A DNA stretch of 56,624 nucleotides from an uncultured Prevotellaceae bacterium (GCA_900316445.1 ONCZ01000053.1:1-56624); one strand, 5' to 3'. Positions 8,442-19,403 are shown, numbered from the stretch's first letter. Program-made: numbers and translations. The notes: generated by a model not told the origin, from the sequence alone.

Positions 8442-9544
8442 TGCCTGATATCAAGAAGATCGTATTGACGGGAGGACCTTGTGCCGGTAAGACTACGGCA
8501 CTGGTGAAGATCACTGAATACTTCTCGGGATTCGGCTACAAGGTGTTCAACGTGCCGGAGGTACCTACCATCTATAGTACCGCCGGCTGGAACTACCTGA
8601 CGCCGAACCGCGACCTGTATTATCAGGGAGAGCGGGCTATCTTGGAGACGCAGCTGGCTTTTGAAGACCAGTTTATGCGTCTCGCCGAGGTCTGCACGAA
8701 GCCGGTGCTTATCGTCTGCGACCGTGGTACGATGGACATCTCTGCCTATATCAAGCCGGAGGAGTGGGAGGAGATCACCGCTATGGCGGGTACCACTCCC
8801 AACGCCTTGATGGAACGCTATGATGCCGTACTGCATCTGGTGTCGGCTGCCGATGGTGCGGAACAGTATTATACCACTGCCACCAATGCCACCCGCTACG
8901 AACAGGCCAATGAGGAAGGACTGCGCATTGCCCGGGAACTCGACAAGAAGGTGATCCGTGCTTGGACTGGCCATCCCCATCTGCGTGTGATCAACAACCA
9001 CGATGACTTCGAGAACAAGCTCAACCGTGTGCTCAAGGAGATCTCGAAGGTTGTCGGACTGCCGCAGACCCCACACGACGAACGTGTCTATCGTGTTCAG
9101 ATCACCGGTGAGGTACCCGAGAGTTCCGACAGTATGATCACCCAGACCTATCTCGTGGCAGAGCCGGGCTGTGAGATTCGTTTGCGCCGCAGGGAATGGA
9201 GTGGGGGAAAGGTGGTCATCCTGCACCGTTCCACAAAGCGCATCTCCGACACGGAGGTCATCGAGACGGAGCGGAAGGTGGACAACAACCTCTACGAGCA
9301 GATGCTCCAGCAGGCCGATCCCTACCGTCAGACCATCGTCAAGCGGCGTCAGAGTTTCATCTGGAAAGGGCAGTTCTTCCAGATCGACACCTTCCTCTCG
9401 CCCGTCAACGATCTGGTCATCTTGGAGACGAAGGGAGTGGGCGAACAGGAAACCGTCAACTTCCCGCCTTTCATCAAGGTGCTTGAGGACGTGACAGGCA
9501 ATCAGACATATTATAACTATAATATCGCCCTGCGGAAGTCCTAA
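8441..9544 (+). CDS. P-loop NTPase fused to a CYTH-like domain (TTD14-like architecture)
   Basis: The 367-residue protein begins with a P-loop kinase-like domain (about 1-200; Walker A GGPCAGKT at 11-18, AAA_28 type). It continues with a domain (about 215-367) showing the charged strand pattern of CYTH/triphosphate-tunnel proteins: EIRLRRRE, TERKVD, IVKRRQSF and VILETKG. The canonical ExExK signature is not clear. The same pairing is known from eukaryotic TTD14-like proteins and, with another kinase type, from plant TTM1/2. ATG 8441 overlaps the pfkA stop; the longer in-frame ORF starts inside pfkA and is rejected. The function is unknown; nucleotide or polyphosphate-related chemistry is plausible. 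Confidence 0.75.
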   Translation: MPDIKKIVLTGGPCAGKTTALVKITEYFSGFGYKVFNVPEVPTIYSTAGWNYLTPNRDLYYQGERAILETQLAFEDQFMRLAEVCTKPVLIVCDRGTMDISAYIKPEEWEEITAMAGTTPNALMERYDAVLHLVSAADGAEQYYTTATNATRYEQANEEGLRIARELDKKVIRAWTGHPHLRVINNHDDFENKLNRVLKEISKVVGLPQTPHDERVYRVQITGEVPESSDSMITQTYLVAEPGCEIRLRRREWSGGKVVILHRSTKRISDTEVIETERKVDNNLYEQMLQQADPYRQTIVKRRQSFIWKGQFFQIDTFLSPVNDLVILETKGVGEQETVNFPPFIKVLEDVTGNQTYYNYNIALRKS

Positions 9545-9588
9545 ATTTCGCCGATTGTTGCGTATTTGAGTAAAAAACATCCAAAAAA

Positions 9589-9620
9589 TTTCCTCAATTC
9601 AAAAAATAACGCTATCTTTG
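9589..9620 (+). promoter_or_regulatory. Promoter of the ATP synthase operon
   Basis: TATCTTTG at 9613-9620 matches the Bacteroidetes -7 consensus; TTTC at 9589-9592 lies 20 bases upstream as a one-off -33 box. The atpD start follows about 53 bases later. Confidence 0.75.
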
Positions 9621-9661
9621 CAAACATAATTATAACTTAAAAACGAGTATAACTTAAATAA

Positions 9662-11200
<1,539 letters not shown>

Positions 11201-11238
11201 ATCGTATATTGTAAATCTGTAAATCGTAAATTACATTT
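11201..11238 (+). repeat. Short tandem repeats in the atpC leader
   Basis: The atpD-atpC gap consists of repeated TGTAAATC/CGTAAAT units. The 20-mer at 11212-11231 recurs exactly, on the opposite strand, at 32589-32608, where it forms the leader immediately before ispE. Confidence 0.8.
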
Positions 11239-11475
11239 ATGTTACAGTTGAAGATAGTTTCGCCCGAAAGGATTGAATTCACAGGTGAAGTGGAGTCTGT
11301 GAAGGTGCCCGGAACGCAGGGCAACTTCGAGATTCTCAGCAACCACGCCCCGATCATCTCCACGCTGACGAAAGGCGATGTGGAATATGCCGGCAACGTG
11401 TTGCCCATCCTCGGTGGATTCGTGGAGGTACAGAAGAATCAGGTTTCGCTCTGTGTGGAACTGAAGGAGGAGTAA
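11239..11475 (+). CDS. atpC: ATP synthase F1 epsilon subunit (short form)
   Basis: Epsilon subunit of 78 residues (LKIVSPERIEFTGEVESVKV onward), consisting only of the N-terminal beta sandwich. The C-terminal two-helix arm that inhibits ATP hydrolysis in many bacteria is absent, as is common in Bacteroidetes. It lies between atpD and the small membrane protein gene. Confidence 0.93.
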   Translation: MLQLKIVSPERIEFTGEVESVKVPGTQGNFEILSNHAPIISTLTKGDVEYAGNVLPILGGFVEVQKNQVSLCVELKEE

Positions 11476-11487
11476 TCGCGGCAATCC

Positions 11488-11751
11488 GTGGAATACTTCC
11501 TCTCCGTCCTCTTCTTCACCCTCTTAGGCGTGGCCTACGTGAAAGGCTATGATGTCGTCAAGCGACAGGCACCCGATCATCTGGTACACTTCTATCTGAT
11601 CATGGCAACGATACGTATGTTGCTCGTCGCGACGGTTGTCGGGCTCTACGTATCCTTCACCGAGAATAGAGAAGACGCCATCCGCTTCGCCGCCATATTT
11701 TTAATAATGTACGCGATAACGATGGTTGTGACACTGAAATTAAGACATTAA
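11488..11751 (+). CDS. Small membrane protein of the atp operon (AtpI-like position)
   Basis: An 87-residue protein with GTG start and three hydrophobic segments (about 3-20, 36-56, 66-84). It sits between atpC and atpB, where Bacteroidetes carry an AtpI-like assembly or ion-supply protein. Sequence alone does not prove homology to AtpI. Start choice is uncertain because no Shine-Dalgarno sequence is evident, as is common in this phylum. Confidence 0.6.
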   Translation: MEYFLSVLFFTLLGVAYVKGYDVVKRQAPDHLVHFYLIMATIRMLLVATVVGLYVSFTENREDAIRFAAIFLIMYAITMVVTLKLRH

Positions 11752-11763
11752 GTAGAAAGAATA

Positions 11764-12816
11764 ATGAATCACATCAAACGACTGCTATGCTTGTCACTCG
11801 TGCTGTTCGCACTGGTGCCGGCGATGCAGGCAGAGGATTTCTCAGCCAAGGAGGTGGTGCTTGAGCATATCAAGGACTCCCACGACTGGCACGTGACCGA
11901 CCTCGGTGAGGGCAAGTCACTGGTCATCCCCCTGCCCGTCATCGTCAACAGCTCCACAGGCTGGCACGTGTTCTGCTCCTCGAAGTTTGAGCACCATGCC
12001 GACGCAAACGGATTGCGCCAGGGGCCTTACGGACTGGCCATCGCTACAGAGGGTGACAACGCGGGCAAGATTGTCGAGAACGGCGAGCCCGTGCTCGACC
12101 TCAGCATCACCAAGACGGTCGCCGTGATGTTCATCAACGTCATCATCCTGCTCTGCTGCATCCTGTTCAGCGCCCGCTGGTACAAGAAGCGCAAGGCCTC
12201 CGATGGTGCGCCTGGTGGCTTCGTGGGATTCGTCGAGATGCTCGTGATGTACGTGGTCGATGATATCATCAAGCCCGGAGTAGGGAAAGGCTACGAGAAG
12301 TACACCCCCTATCTGCTCACGTGCTTCTTCTTCATCTTCACGTGCAATGTGATGGGACTGATCCCCTTCCCGCCGGGATCGGGCAACGTGACTGGTAACA
12401 TCGCCGTGACGTTCTTCCTCGCCCTCTGCACCTTCCTCATCGTGCAGTTCTCGGGCAACAAGCACTACTGGAAGGACATCTTCTGGCCTGAGGTTCCCAC
12501 CTGGCTCAAGGCGCCCATCCCCATCATCCCAGTCATCGAGTTCGTAGGTATCTTCACCAAGCCCTTCGCCCTGATGATCCGACTTTTCGCCAACATGATG
12601 GCAGGCCATGCCATCGCAGTGGCTATCACGTGTATCATCTTCCTCGTGGCCTCGCAGGCTGTCGCCGTACAGCTCTCGATGTCGGCCCTCAGCGTCATCA
12701 TGAGTGTCTTCATGATGTGCCTCGAGTGTCTGGTCTGCTTCATCCAGGCGATGGTGTTCACGATGCTCTCTGCCGTCTTCATCGGACTGGCACGTGTAGA
12801 ACCCGAACACGAGTAA
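11764..12816 (+). CDS. atpB: ATP synthase F0 subunit a
   Basis: Membrane subunit a, forming the ion half-channels. The 350-residue protein has a signal sequence (about 1-23) and an extended periplasmic N-terminal region before the five to six helices, a Bacteroidetes feature. The essential arginine is R273 in MIRLFANMMAGH, in the helix facing the c-ring. Downstream AQ-rich and EC-containing helices complete the family pattern. It is followed by an AT-rich leader and atpE. Confidence 0.95.
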   Translation: MNHIKRLLCLSLVLFALVPAMQAEDFSAKEVVLEHIKDSHDWHVTDLGEGKSLVIPLPVIVNSSTGWHVFCSSKFEHHADANGLRQGPYGLAIATEGDNAGKIVENGEPVLDLSITKTVAVMFINVIILLCCILFSARWYKKRKASDGAPGGFVGFVEMLVMYVVDDIIKPGVGKGYEKYTPYLLTCFFFIFTCNVMGLIPFPPGSGNVTGNIAVTFFLALCTFLIVQFSGNKHYWKDIFWPEVPTWLKAPIPIIPVIEFVGIFTKPFALMIRLFANMMAGHAIAVAITCIIFLVASQAVAVQLSMSALSVIMSVFMMCLECLVCFIQAMVFTMLSAVFIGLARVEPEHE

Positions 12817-13120
<304 letters not shown>

Positions 13121-13124
13121 AAGT

Positions 13125-13278
13125 GATTAAGGAGTTAGCAGAAGTTAACAGGAGTTAGACGGCTTCGCCGATAGGAGTTAACAGACAATAGTCTGAGGCT
13201 CCAAACGACAACAGAAGTAATGTCCGTTAACTCCAGAGGTCACAGACCTCTTAACTCCCAATAACTCCCATTAACTAC
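13125..13278. repeat. Inverted tandem-repeat array between atpE and atpF
   Basis: The left part carries GGAGTTA(AC) units three to four times (13131-13185) and the right part carries the complementary TTAACTCC units (13226-13275). Three small hairpins lie between or beside them: CGGC-TTC-GCCG, CAGAC-AATA-GTCTG and AGAGGTC-ACA-GACCTCT. It occupies the middle of an essential operon without an obvious T-tract. Confidence 0.8.
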
Positions 13279-13294
13279 AAAAAAGAATTCAGCT

Positions 13295-13745
13295 ATGGAT
13301 TTATTGATTCCGAGTACTGGCCTGCTGTTCTGGATGACCATCACGTTCCTCGTGGTGTTCTTCCTGCTGTGGAAGTTTGGCTTTCCTGTCATCACCGGTA
13401 TGGTGAAGGAGCGTCAGGCTTTCATCGACGACTCACTGCGCAAGGCGCATGAGGCCAACGAGCGGCTCGAAGCAGGCACAGATCCTTAAGGAGGCTGCCG
13501 AGACCCGCGATGCCATCGTAGAGAAAGCCCAGGACAAGGCCCGTGCCGAAGGAGCCCGTCTGATGGAGGACGCCCGCGTCGCCATCGAACAGGAGAAGAA
13601 GGCCGCCATCGCCGACATCCGCAAGCAAGTAGCTACCCTCAGCGTCGAGATTGCCGAGAAGATTCTCAAGGAGAACCTCAAGGGCGACAAGGCGCAGATG
13701 GATCTGATCGACCGTATGCTGGATGATGTCTCTACTGTTAATTAA
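13295..13745 (+). pseudogene. atpF: atpF (F0 subunit b), broken by an out-of-frame deletion
   Basis: Subunit b is the peripheral stalk: one N-terminal helix and a long charged coiled coil, about 165 residues in Bacteroidetes. Codons 1-59 (to EANERLE) are correct and then reach a stop at 13489. The continuation KQAQILKEAAETRDAIVEKA lies in another frame from about 13470 to 13745. The two parts sum to about 150 residues, so roughly 15 residues of coiled coil are missing at about 13472 together with the reading frame. GAAG occurs at the junction, compatible with slippage between short repeats. All other atp genes look intact, so an assembly fault is as likely as a mutation. Confidence 0.88.
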
Positions 13746-13756
13746 GCGATAAAGGT

Positions 13757-14293
13757 ATGGATATTGGAGTCATATCGGTAAGATACGCCCGAGCACTCTT
13801 GAAGAGCGCTATCGACGCGAAGGCCGAAGATGCTGTCTACACCGAGATGCAGCAGCTCGCCAAGAGCTATGCCGACGTGCCGCAGCTCAGGTCTGCGATC
13901 AACAACCCCATGCTCTCCAAGGCCGAGAAGGAGACGCTCCTGCTGACAGCCGTCGGCAAGAAGCCCTCCCCCCTGGCCAAGGCCTTCATCGCCCTTGTGC
14001 TCAAGGAGGACCGTGAGAGCGTGATGCAGTTCATCGCCCATTCGTACGTCACTCTTTACCGCCAACAGAAGAATGTCATCCGTGGCAGACTGATCACCGC
14101 CACAGCCGTCACCCCTGCCACCGAGCAGAAGATGCGGCAGATGGTGGAGAGCAAGACTAATGGAACTGTGGAGTTTGAGACCGAGGTGAACCCCGACATC
14201 ATCGGCGGCTTCATCCTCGAGTACGACACCTACCGCATGGATGCGAGTGTGAAGTCCAAGCTCAACTCAATTCTTAACACACTAAAAAAGTAA
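13757..14293 (+). CDS. atpH: ATP synthase F1 delta subunit
   Basis: Delta (OSCP) subunit linking the peripheral stalk to the top of F1. It has 178 residues and starts MDIGVISVRYARALLKSA, with the typical N-terminal helical bundle and a C-terminal strand region containing GGFILEYDTYRMDASVKSKL. It lies 11 bases after atpF and 6 bases before atpA. Confidence 0.95.
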   Translation: MDIGVISVRYARALLKSAIDAKAEDAVYTEMQQLAKSYADVPQLRSAINNPMLSKAEKETLLLTAVGKKPSPLAKAFIALVLKEDRESVMQFIAHSYVTLYRQQKNVIRGRLITATAVTPATEQKMRQMVESKTNGTVEFETEVNPDIIGGFILEYDTYRMDASVKSKLNSILNTLKK

Positions 14294-14299
14294 AATCAA

Positions 14300-15886
14300 A
14301 TGTCAGATAAGATTAAACCAAGCGAAGTATCCCAGGTACTGCTCGACCAGCTCAAGGGTATCTCCGGCGCCGAGAAGTTCGACGAGGTGGGTACCGTGCT
14401 GACCGTCAGCGACGGTGTGGCCCGTATCTACGGACTGCGCAACGTCGAGGCCAGTGAACTGCTCGAATTCGAGAACGGCACGATGGCCATCGTGATGAAC
14501 CTTGAGGAAGACAACGTCGGTTGTGTGCTCTTGGGCAACACCTCGGGCATCAAGGAGGGCATGGTCGTGAAGCGTACCCATCGTATCGCCTCCATCCGTG
14601 TCAACGACAACATGCTCGGCCGTGTCATCAACCCGCTGGGACAAGCTATCGACGGCAAGGGCGACATCGATCTGAGCGACGCCTTCGAGATGCCGCTCGA
14701 CCGCAAGGCCCCCGGTGTGATCTACCGTCAGCCCGTGAAGGAGCCACTGCAGACAGGTCTGAAGGCCATCGACTCGATGATTCCTATCGGCCGTGGCCAG
14801 CGTGAGCTCATCATCGGCGACCGCCAGACGGGTAAGACCGCCATCGCCGTGGATACCATCATCAACCAGAAGAGCTTCTATGAGGCAGGCAAGCCTGTCT
14901 ATTGCATCTATGTCGCCATCGGCCAGAAGGCCTCTACCGTGGCTGCACTCGTCTCTACGTTGCAGGAGCATGGTGCCATGGCTTACACCATCATCGTCGC
15001 AGCCACCGCTGCCGACCCAGCTGCCATGCAGTACTATGCACCGTTCGCAGGTGCCGCCATCGGTGAGTACTTCCGCGACCGTGGTCTGCCCGCACTCGTC
15101 GTTTATGACGACCTCTCCAAGCAGGCTGTGGCCTATCGTGAGGTGTCGCTGATCCTGCGCCGTCCTTCTGGACGTGAGGCATATCCCGGCGACGTGTTCT
15201 ATCTCCACTCCCGTCTCCTTGAGCGTGCAGCCAAGATGAACGAGCAGCAGGAGGTGGCTGAGCAGATGAACGACCTGCCCGAGTGTATGAAGGGCCATGT
15301 GAAGGGTGGTGGCTCGCTCACCGCTCTGCCTATCATCGAGACACAGGCAGGTGACGTGTCGGCTTACATCCCCACGAACGTGATCTCCATCACCGACGGT
15401 CAGATCTTCCTCGAGAGCAACCTCTTTAACCAGGGCTTCCGTCCCGCCATCAACGTCGGTATCTCCGTATCCCGTGTGGGTGGCTCGGCACAGATCAAGT
15501 CCATGAAGAAGGTGGCTGGTACGCTGAAGATCGACCAGGCACAGTATCGTGAGCTCGAGGCCTTCTCGAAGTTCTCCAGCGATATGGATGCTGTGACGGC
15601 AATGACGTTGGACCGTGGTCGTAAGAACAACCAGCTGCTCATCCAGCCGCAGTACAGCCCGATGCCCGTTGGCGAGCAGATCGCCATCCTCTATTGCGGC
15701 GTACACGGTCTGATGCGCGACGTGCCCATCGTCAAGGTGCGTGAGTGCCAGGATGCCTTCCTCGACAAGCTGCGCTCCTCCAGTCCCGAGGTCATCGAGA
15801 CCCTCGCCAGCGGAAAGATCGACGACGAGACGATGAAGAAGATCGAAGCCGTCATGGCCGACATCGCAGGAACGTACAAAAGCTGA
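14300..15886 (+). CDS. atpA: ATP synthase F1 alpha subunit
   Basis: Non-catalytic nucleotide-binding subunit of F1, 528 residues. Walker A GDRQTGKT lies at 173-180 and the family signature [17 protein letters not shown] near 390. The order atpH-atpA-atpG with 6-base gaps on both sides is standard. Confidence 0.98.
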   Translation: MSDKIKPSEVSQVLLDQLKGISGAEKFDEVGTVLTVSDGVARIYGLRNVEASELLEFENGTMAIVMNLEEDNVGCVLLGNTSGIKEGMVVKRTHRIASIRVNDNMLGRVINPLGQAIDGKGDIDLSDAFEMPLDRKAPGVIYRQPVKEPLQTGLKAIDSMIPIGRGQRELIIGDRQTGKTAIAVDTIINQKSFYEAGKPVYCIYVAIGQKASTVAALVSTLQEHGAMAYTIIVAATAADPAAMQYYAPFAGAAIGEYFRDRGLPALVVYDDLSKQAVAYREVSLILRRPSGREAYPGDVFYLHSRLLERAAKMNEQQEVAEQMNDLPECMKGHVKGGGSLTALPIIETQAGDVSAYIPTNVISITDGQIFLESNLFNQGFRPAINVGISVSRVGGSAQIKSMKKVAGTLKIDQAQYRELEAFSKFSSDMDAVTAMTLDRGRKNNQLLIQPQYSPMPVGEQIAILYCGVHGLMRDVPIVKVRECQDAFLDKLRSSSPEVIETLASGKIDDETMKKIEAVMADIAGTYKS

Positions 15887-15892
15887 TAGCCT

Positions 15893-16861
15893 ATGCCCAG
15901 CCTGAAAGAAATTAAAGGCCGCATTGCCTCAGTCAATTCCACGCGCAAGATCACGTCGGCCATGAAGATGGTGGCCTCCAGCAAGCTGCACCACGCACAG
16001 GTAGCCATTCAGAACATGCTGCCTTACGAGTCGCTGCTGGAGCACATCCTCAAGTCGTTCCTCGCAGCCGAGGCGGAGGCACACACCATCTTCGACCAGC
16101 CGCGCCCCATCAAGCGTGCGGCACTCGTGGTGTTCACCTCAAATTCCTCGCTCTGCGGCGGATTCAACAACAACACCATCAAGCTCATGATGCACGCCGT
16201 CGATGAATACGCCCAGACCATTGGACGCGAAAACGTCGAGATCTATCCCATCGGCCGCAAGGTCTATGAGAAGGCGCAGAAGTTGGGGTTGAATGTGCAA
16301 GGCGAATTCTCTGCACTGGCCGACAAACCCAATGTCGCGCAGTGCATCGACATCGCCATGGAACTTGGCACGAAATTCGCTGACGGTCAGATAGATAAGG
16401 TCGAACTCATCTATCATCACTTCAAGAGCGCAGGCTCGCAGATACTCACCCGGAAGACCTTCCTCCCCATCGACATCGAGTCGGAGCTGAAGGCCGACCA
16501 CGAGCGCGACCTCACCAGTGTCATTGCCACGAAGGAGTCGCAGGAGTATCTGAAGAAGCGTGGAGAGCGACAGACGGAGAGGGTAGAGGAGGAAGTCAAG
16601 CCGCTCAACGATAACTTCATCGTCGAGCCCGACATGAACACCGTCCTCTCGCAGCTCCTGCCGAAGATGGCGCATCTGATGCTCTACACGGCACTGCTCG
16701 ACTCCGTGGCCTCTGAGCACGCCGCCCGTATGGTGGCCATGCAGACCGCGACGGACAATGCCGATGAGTTGCTCCGTGAACTGAACCTTCAGTACAACAA
16801 GGGCCGCCAGCAGGCCATCACCACCGAGTTGCTCGATATCGCAGGCGGTGCCCAGAACTGA
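15893..16861 (+). CDS. atpG: ATP synthase F1 gamma subunit
   Basis: Central rotor shaft of F1. The N-terminal helix (LKEIKGRIASVNSTRKITSA) and C-terminal helix (MQTATDNADELLRELNLQYNKGRQ) form the usual coiled coil. At 322 residues it is longer than the E. coli protein but typical of Bacteroidetes. It is the last gene of the operon and is followed by a strong terminator. Confidence 0.97.
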   Translation: MPSLKEIKGRIASVNSTRKITSAMKMVASSKLHHAQVAIQNMLPYESLLEHILKSFLAAEAEAHTIFDQPRPIKRAALVVFTSNSSLCGGFNNNTIKLMMHAVDEYAQTIGRENVEIYPIGRKVYEKAQKLGLNVQGEFSALADKPNVAQCIDIAMELGTKFADGQIDKVELIYHHFKSAGSQILTRKTFLPIDIESELKADHERDLTSVIATKESQEYLKKRGERQTERVEEEVKPLNDNFIVEPDMNTVLSQLLPKMAHLMLYTALLDSVASEHAARMVAMQTATDNADELLRELNLQYNKGRQQAITTELLDIAGGAQN

Positions 16862-16885
16862 CAAGCTACTTCTACTATACCCGAA

Positions 16886-16924
16886 GAGAGCCCGAATGCT
16901 ACTATGCGTTCGGGCTCTCTTTTA
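16886..16924 (+). terminator. Terminator of the ATP synthase operon
   Basis: A perfect 11-bp stem (16886-16896 with 16909-16919) is followed by TTTT, 25 bases after the atpG stop. Confidence 0.92.
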
Positions 16925-16941
16925 CACCTTATTCCAATTTG

Positions 16942-17233
16942 TTAAATGAATCTGATGCAAAGTATGGTGAGGTCGTCGCTTTGTTCGGTGTCGCCGACAA
17001 AGTCATGGACGGCCTGTGTTATGTTCTCTATGATAGCCTTCGGAGAAAGTTGACCTTCCTGAATGGCAACATTCGCCACGTCGAGGATGCGTTGGTCGCC
17101 AAACAGTTCCTTGCTGCCATCCTCCACATTCTTTTTTACCGCCTCGTTCACTCCGTCAGTATAGAGCAGAATGGCGGTCTGGGGCTCTACACCCTATGAG
17201 CAGGACGAGCATGGTTAGTAATCTTTTCTTCAT
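16942..17233 (-). pseudogene. Relic: signal peptide joined to a SpoIIE phosphatase C-terminus
   Basis: On the minus strand, 17190 to 16942 encodes the end of a SpoIIE/PP2C phosphatase (LLYTDGVNEAVKK to EQSDDLTILCIRF). It is similar to the intact protein at 22734-25160 (LYTDGLTEA to EQSDDLTMLAIQY). Immediately upstream, from ATG 17233, a different frame reads a signal-like peptide (MKKRLLTMLVLLIGC). Everything between them is missing, so this is a deletion remnant. A -7-like TATTTTTG lies at 17280-17273. It stands convergent to the atp operon. Confidence 0.75.
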
Positions 17234-17345
17234 ATAATTTTAAATTTAATAAGTTATTATCTTATTTTGTTTGCAAAAATACAAAAATATCTTTTTACAG
17301 CTTTTATTCTTCCTTTATAGTTTGTTAAACGCACCAAATGAAGTA

Positions 17346-17376
17346 CTACTTCTACTATACTCAAAGAGAGTCCGAA
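17346..17376 (+). repeat. Duplicate of the atpG 3' flank
   Basis: 31 bases at 17346-17376 match 16866-16896 (downstream flank of atpG and the left half of its terminator) with three differences. The copies bracket the SpoIIE relic, suggesting that this segment was inserted with a duplicated end or that recombination occurred here. The longest frame across 17338-17565 resembles no known protein. Confidence 0.7.
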
Positions 17377-17586
17377 CATCGCACAGTAGGGATAGTCCCT
17401 ATTATGAGATTTGTACATGTATCAGCTCGAATCGACTACGATGATAGCCATTATGCCACATTAATGCTTCCAACTGTTGTCAGAATACTGAAATTCCGCG
17501 CCGCTGATGTGTTCGCCAAGAGAGGGAAAAAGCATCGGAATGAGGGGCTCGTAGATGTCTTTTGAGGCCTGTGAGAGCAGAATTTT

Positions 17587-18900
17587 GGCTCATCCGACAT
17601 TTCGAGTGATACGGCAGTCATGTAGTGCATAGAGTCTCAATCGAAAATACTTGTCATCTCTGAATCCGTATGCATTTCTTTTCATGACTTTTATCTTATT
17701 GTTGATTCCTTCTACTTTTGCTGTTGATATACTGACGTCATACCAAGCCAGGATTCCAGTTCTGTGTGCCATGATTGTTGCAGCAACCTTCTGCATAGGC
17801 TGTACGTTGCTTTCCTGGGCTCTTTTGCACCAATCCTCCAGTTTCGCTTCACCCATGGCCTTTGTCGGCTGTCGCCATATCTCCCTGAAGTCTTCTTTCA
17901 GATAGTAGGCTTTTGATAGAGGCTCATTCATTGCGAGTGCGTTGTCAAGCCTGGTTTTAAACTTACCGTCAAGGATGTCCTCTCCGTTCATCAGAAGTAG
18001 ATAGCGGTTGCCCTTGAGCACGTTGCGTTTGTTGATATCCTTTTCCATGGCGTATTGCTTGCGACGCACCTCATCCACAGCATCCTGCACGAGGTTGTTG
18101 GCGTGAAAGTGGTCGAAGACATGGATGGCATCAGGGGCATTCTCCATGACAGAGGCGGTAAAGGCCGCTGAAAGGTCGGTGGCCACGTACTTGATCTTGA
18201 TGCCAAGTTTCTTCACCCGCTGCCAGAACTTCTTTAAGGACTCTACTCCCTTTCCGTCACCCACATATACTATACGTCCACTCATCAAGTCGACAACGAT
18301 GGTCTTATATACATGTCCCTTCTTGACAGCAAACTCGTCAATGCCGATGCATTCCACGCCCTCTAAGGATGGCGGTGAGTAGTGTAACTGCAGGTAGTGG
18401 GTGTGTATCTCCTTTACCATGTCCCAACTTACGGAAAGCATATTGGCGACATCCTTCAGAGTGGCCATCTTCAACAAGTCCACTACATACTTGGCAAAAC
18501 GGTGCGTATAGCTGCGACTACCTGTGGCAAATGGTATATCCTCCTGCTGGTCATAGCCACATTCCTTGCATTTGTAACGCTGAATCTTCATCCGGATGAT
18601 GACGCGCTTCCTGCCTATTGGAAGACCCAAAAAGTCCCTAAAACGGTATCCATTCTTCACTAAATGGCGTTTTCCGCACTTTGGACACACTTTTTTCCGG
18701 TGTTGATAGCGGACATTTAAAATTAAATCACTACCTTTGTACTCTTCTCGATTGCATTCAAGCTTTTGAAGACCCCATGCATGATATAGAAAGCTGCTGT
18801 TCATTGTAATATTTGGATTTGGTCACACAAATATACAACAAAATGGCGGCTTTCTTCTTTATTAAACTATAATTCTATCACTCGAAATGTCGGATGAGCC
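17587..18900 (-). mobile_element. Intact ISL3-family insertion sequence (1314 bp)
   Basis: Perfect 25-bp terminal inverted repeats (17587-17611 and 18876-18900) flank one transposase gene. An 8-bp direct repeat AGAATTTT abuts both ends (17579-17586 and 18901-18908), the target duplication expected for ISL3 elements. Perfect ends and an undisturbed transposase imply recent insertion. Confidence 0.97.
17590..18804 (-). CDS. ISL3-family transposase
   Basis: Transposase of 404 residues. An N-terminal zinc-finger region has C40/C43 (CPKC) and C79/C82 (CKEC), followed by a helix-turn-helix segment (about 115-135). The DDE catalytic core is visible as D156 (GIDEFAVKKG), D210 (YVATDLSAAF) and E365 (AKVEGINNKIK). 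The stop codon lies within the left inverted repeat, leaving no extra DNA at that end. Expected activity is cut-and-paste transposition with 8-bp duplications. Confidence 0.96.
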   Translation of the reverse strand: MNSSFLYHAWGLQKLECNREEYKGSDLILNVRYQHRKKVCPKCGKRHLVKNGYRFRDFLGLPIGRKRVIIRMKIQRYKCKECGYDQQEDIPFATGSRSYTHRFAKYVVDLLKMATLKDVANMLSVSWDMVKEIHTHYLQLHYSPPSLEGVECIGIDEFAVKKGHVYKTIVVDLMSGRIVYVGDGKGVESLKKFWQRVKKLGIKIKYVATDLSAAFTASVMENAPDAIHVFDHFHANNLVQDAVDEVRRKQYAMEKDINKRNVLKGNRYLLLMNGEDILDGKFKTRLDNALAMNEPLSKAYYLKEDFREIWRQPTKAMGEAKLEDWCKRAQESNVQPMQKVAATIMAHRTGILAWYDVSISTAKVEGINNKIKVMKRNAYGFRDDKYFRLRLYALHDCRITRNVG

Positions 18901-19013
18901 AGAATTTTATACTTTCTGTCCCTTTTCCAAGGCTTGGCATCTTAGGGAAAGAGGGTTTGCTAATGTCGTATTTAATTGATTATCAGCCGTTTAGATGAAT
19001 CACTGATAACCAA

Positions 19014-19162
19014 GTATTCCAGTTATTCCAATTCCAGTTTGTATTTTTGACACACCAATTCTGCTTACTATATATATAACTATCTATATATCAATTAGTT
19101 ATATAATCTATAGAGCGAGTTGGCACCCTTATTTTCCTAATTGGAATTGGAATTATTGGAAT
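19014..19162. repeat. Inverted tandem-repeat array A with AT-rich core
   Basis: The left arm 19014-19039 has ATTCCAGTT-type units; the right arm 19139-19162 has complementary GGAATT units. Between them, 19068-19106 is an AT-rich core that matches 34 of 39 positions, on the opposite strand, with the core of the array at 52611-52757. It lies just upstream of the DUF3987-like pseudogene start, in the same relative place as the other array relative to the intact gene. Confidence 0.85.
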
Positions 19163-19208
19163 GATGGTCTCGTTAATGGTGGTCACGTTTTGCTGGCGAC
19201 CGATGGCG

Positions 19209-19403
19209 TCACGAATCGTTACCCCATGGTTTATGACCGTATGTTTCGTACGGCCATCTAACCAAAAGCACCATCGCGATTCGCGAGGGTGCTTTGGTAG
19301 TGGGTCCCTGTTTTAGGGAGTCATACTCATCTACGTGCATTGCCAGTGCATTCAGCGGCTTGCTGTACCCCAGTGCCTCGGCCACGTCCTTACCCACATA
19401 CAC
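19209..19403 (-). pseudogene. Bro-N domain fragment (phage antirepressor-like)
   Basis: The minus strand encodes YVGKDVAEALGYSKPLNALA and HVDEYDSLKQGP, characteristic of the BRO-N DNA-binding domain of phage antirepressors. The normal N-terminal strand is interrupted by a stop just upstream, and the frame drifts into unrelated residues after about 40 codons. No functional protein is expected. It lies upstream of array A and the DUF3987-like relic, so all three may derive from one element. Nothing further is recognised in 19404-19538. Confidence 0.7.

Larger units (their letters stand above)
17412..18976 (-). pseudogene. DUF3987-like pseudogene split by the IS element
   Basis: Read on the minus strand, 18976-18901 and 17586-17412 together align with the first ~85 codons of the intact gene at 52798-54099. 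Shared stretches include AAATACGACATTA, CCTAAGATGCC, GGAAAGGG-like, GCTCTCACAGGC and GCGGCGC(A/G)GAATTTCAGTAT. The start codon position reads ATT instead of ATG, at least one base is lost before the IS site, and the rest of the gene is missing. The IS entered at AGAATTTT. An inverted repeat array lies directly upstream, as in the intact copy. Confidence 0.85.

Noticed and set aside
17338-17565. 75-codon ORF before the IS
   Set aside because: It runs opposite to the recognisable DUF3987-like relic and is a shadow of it.
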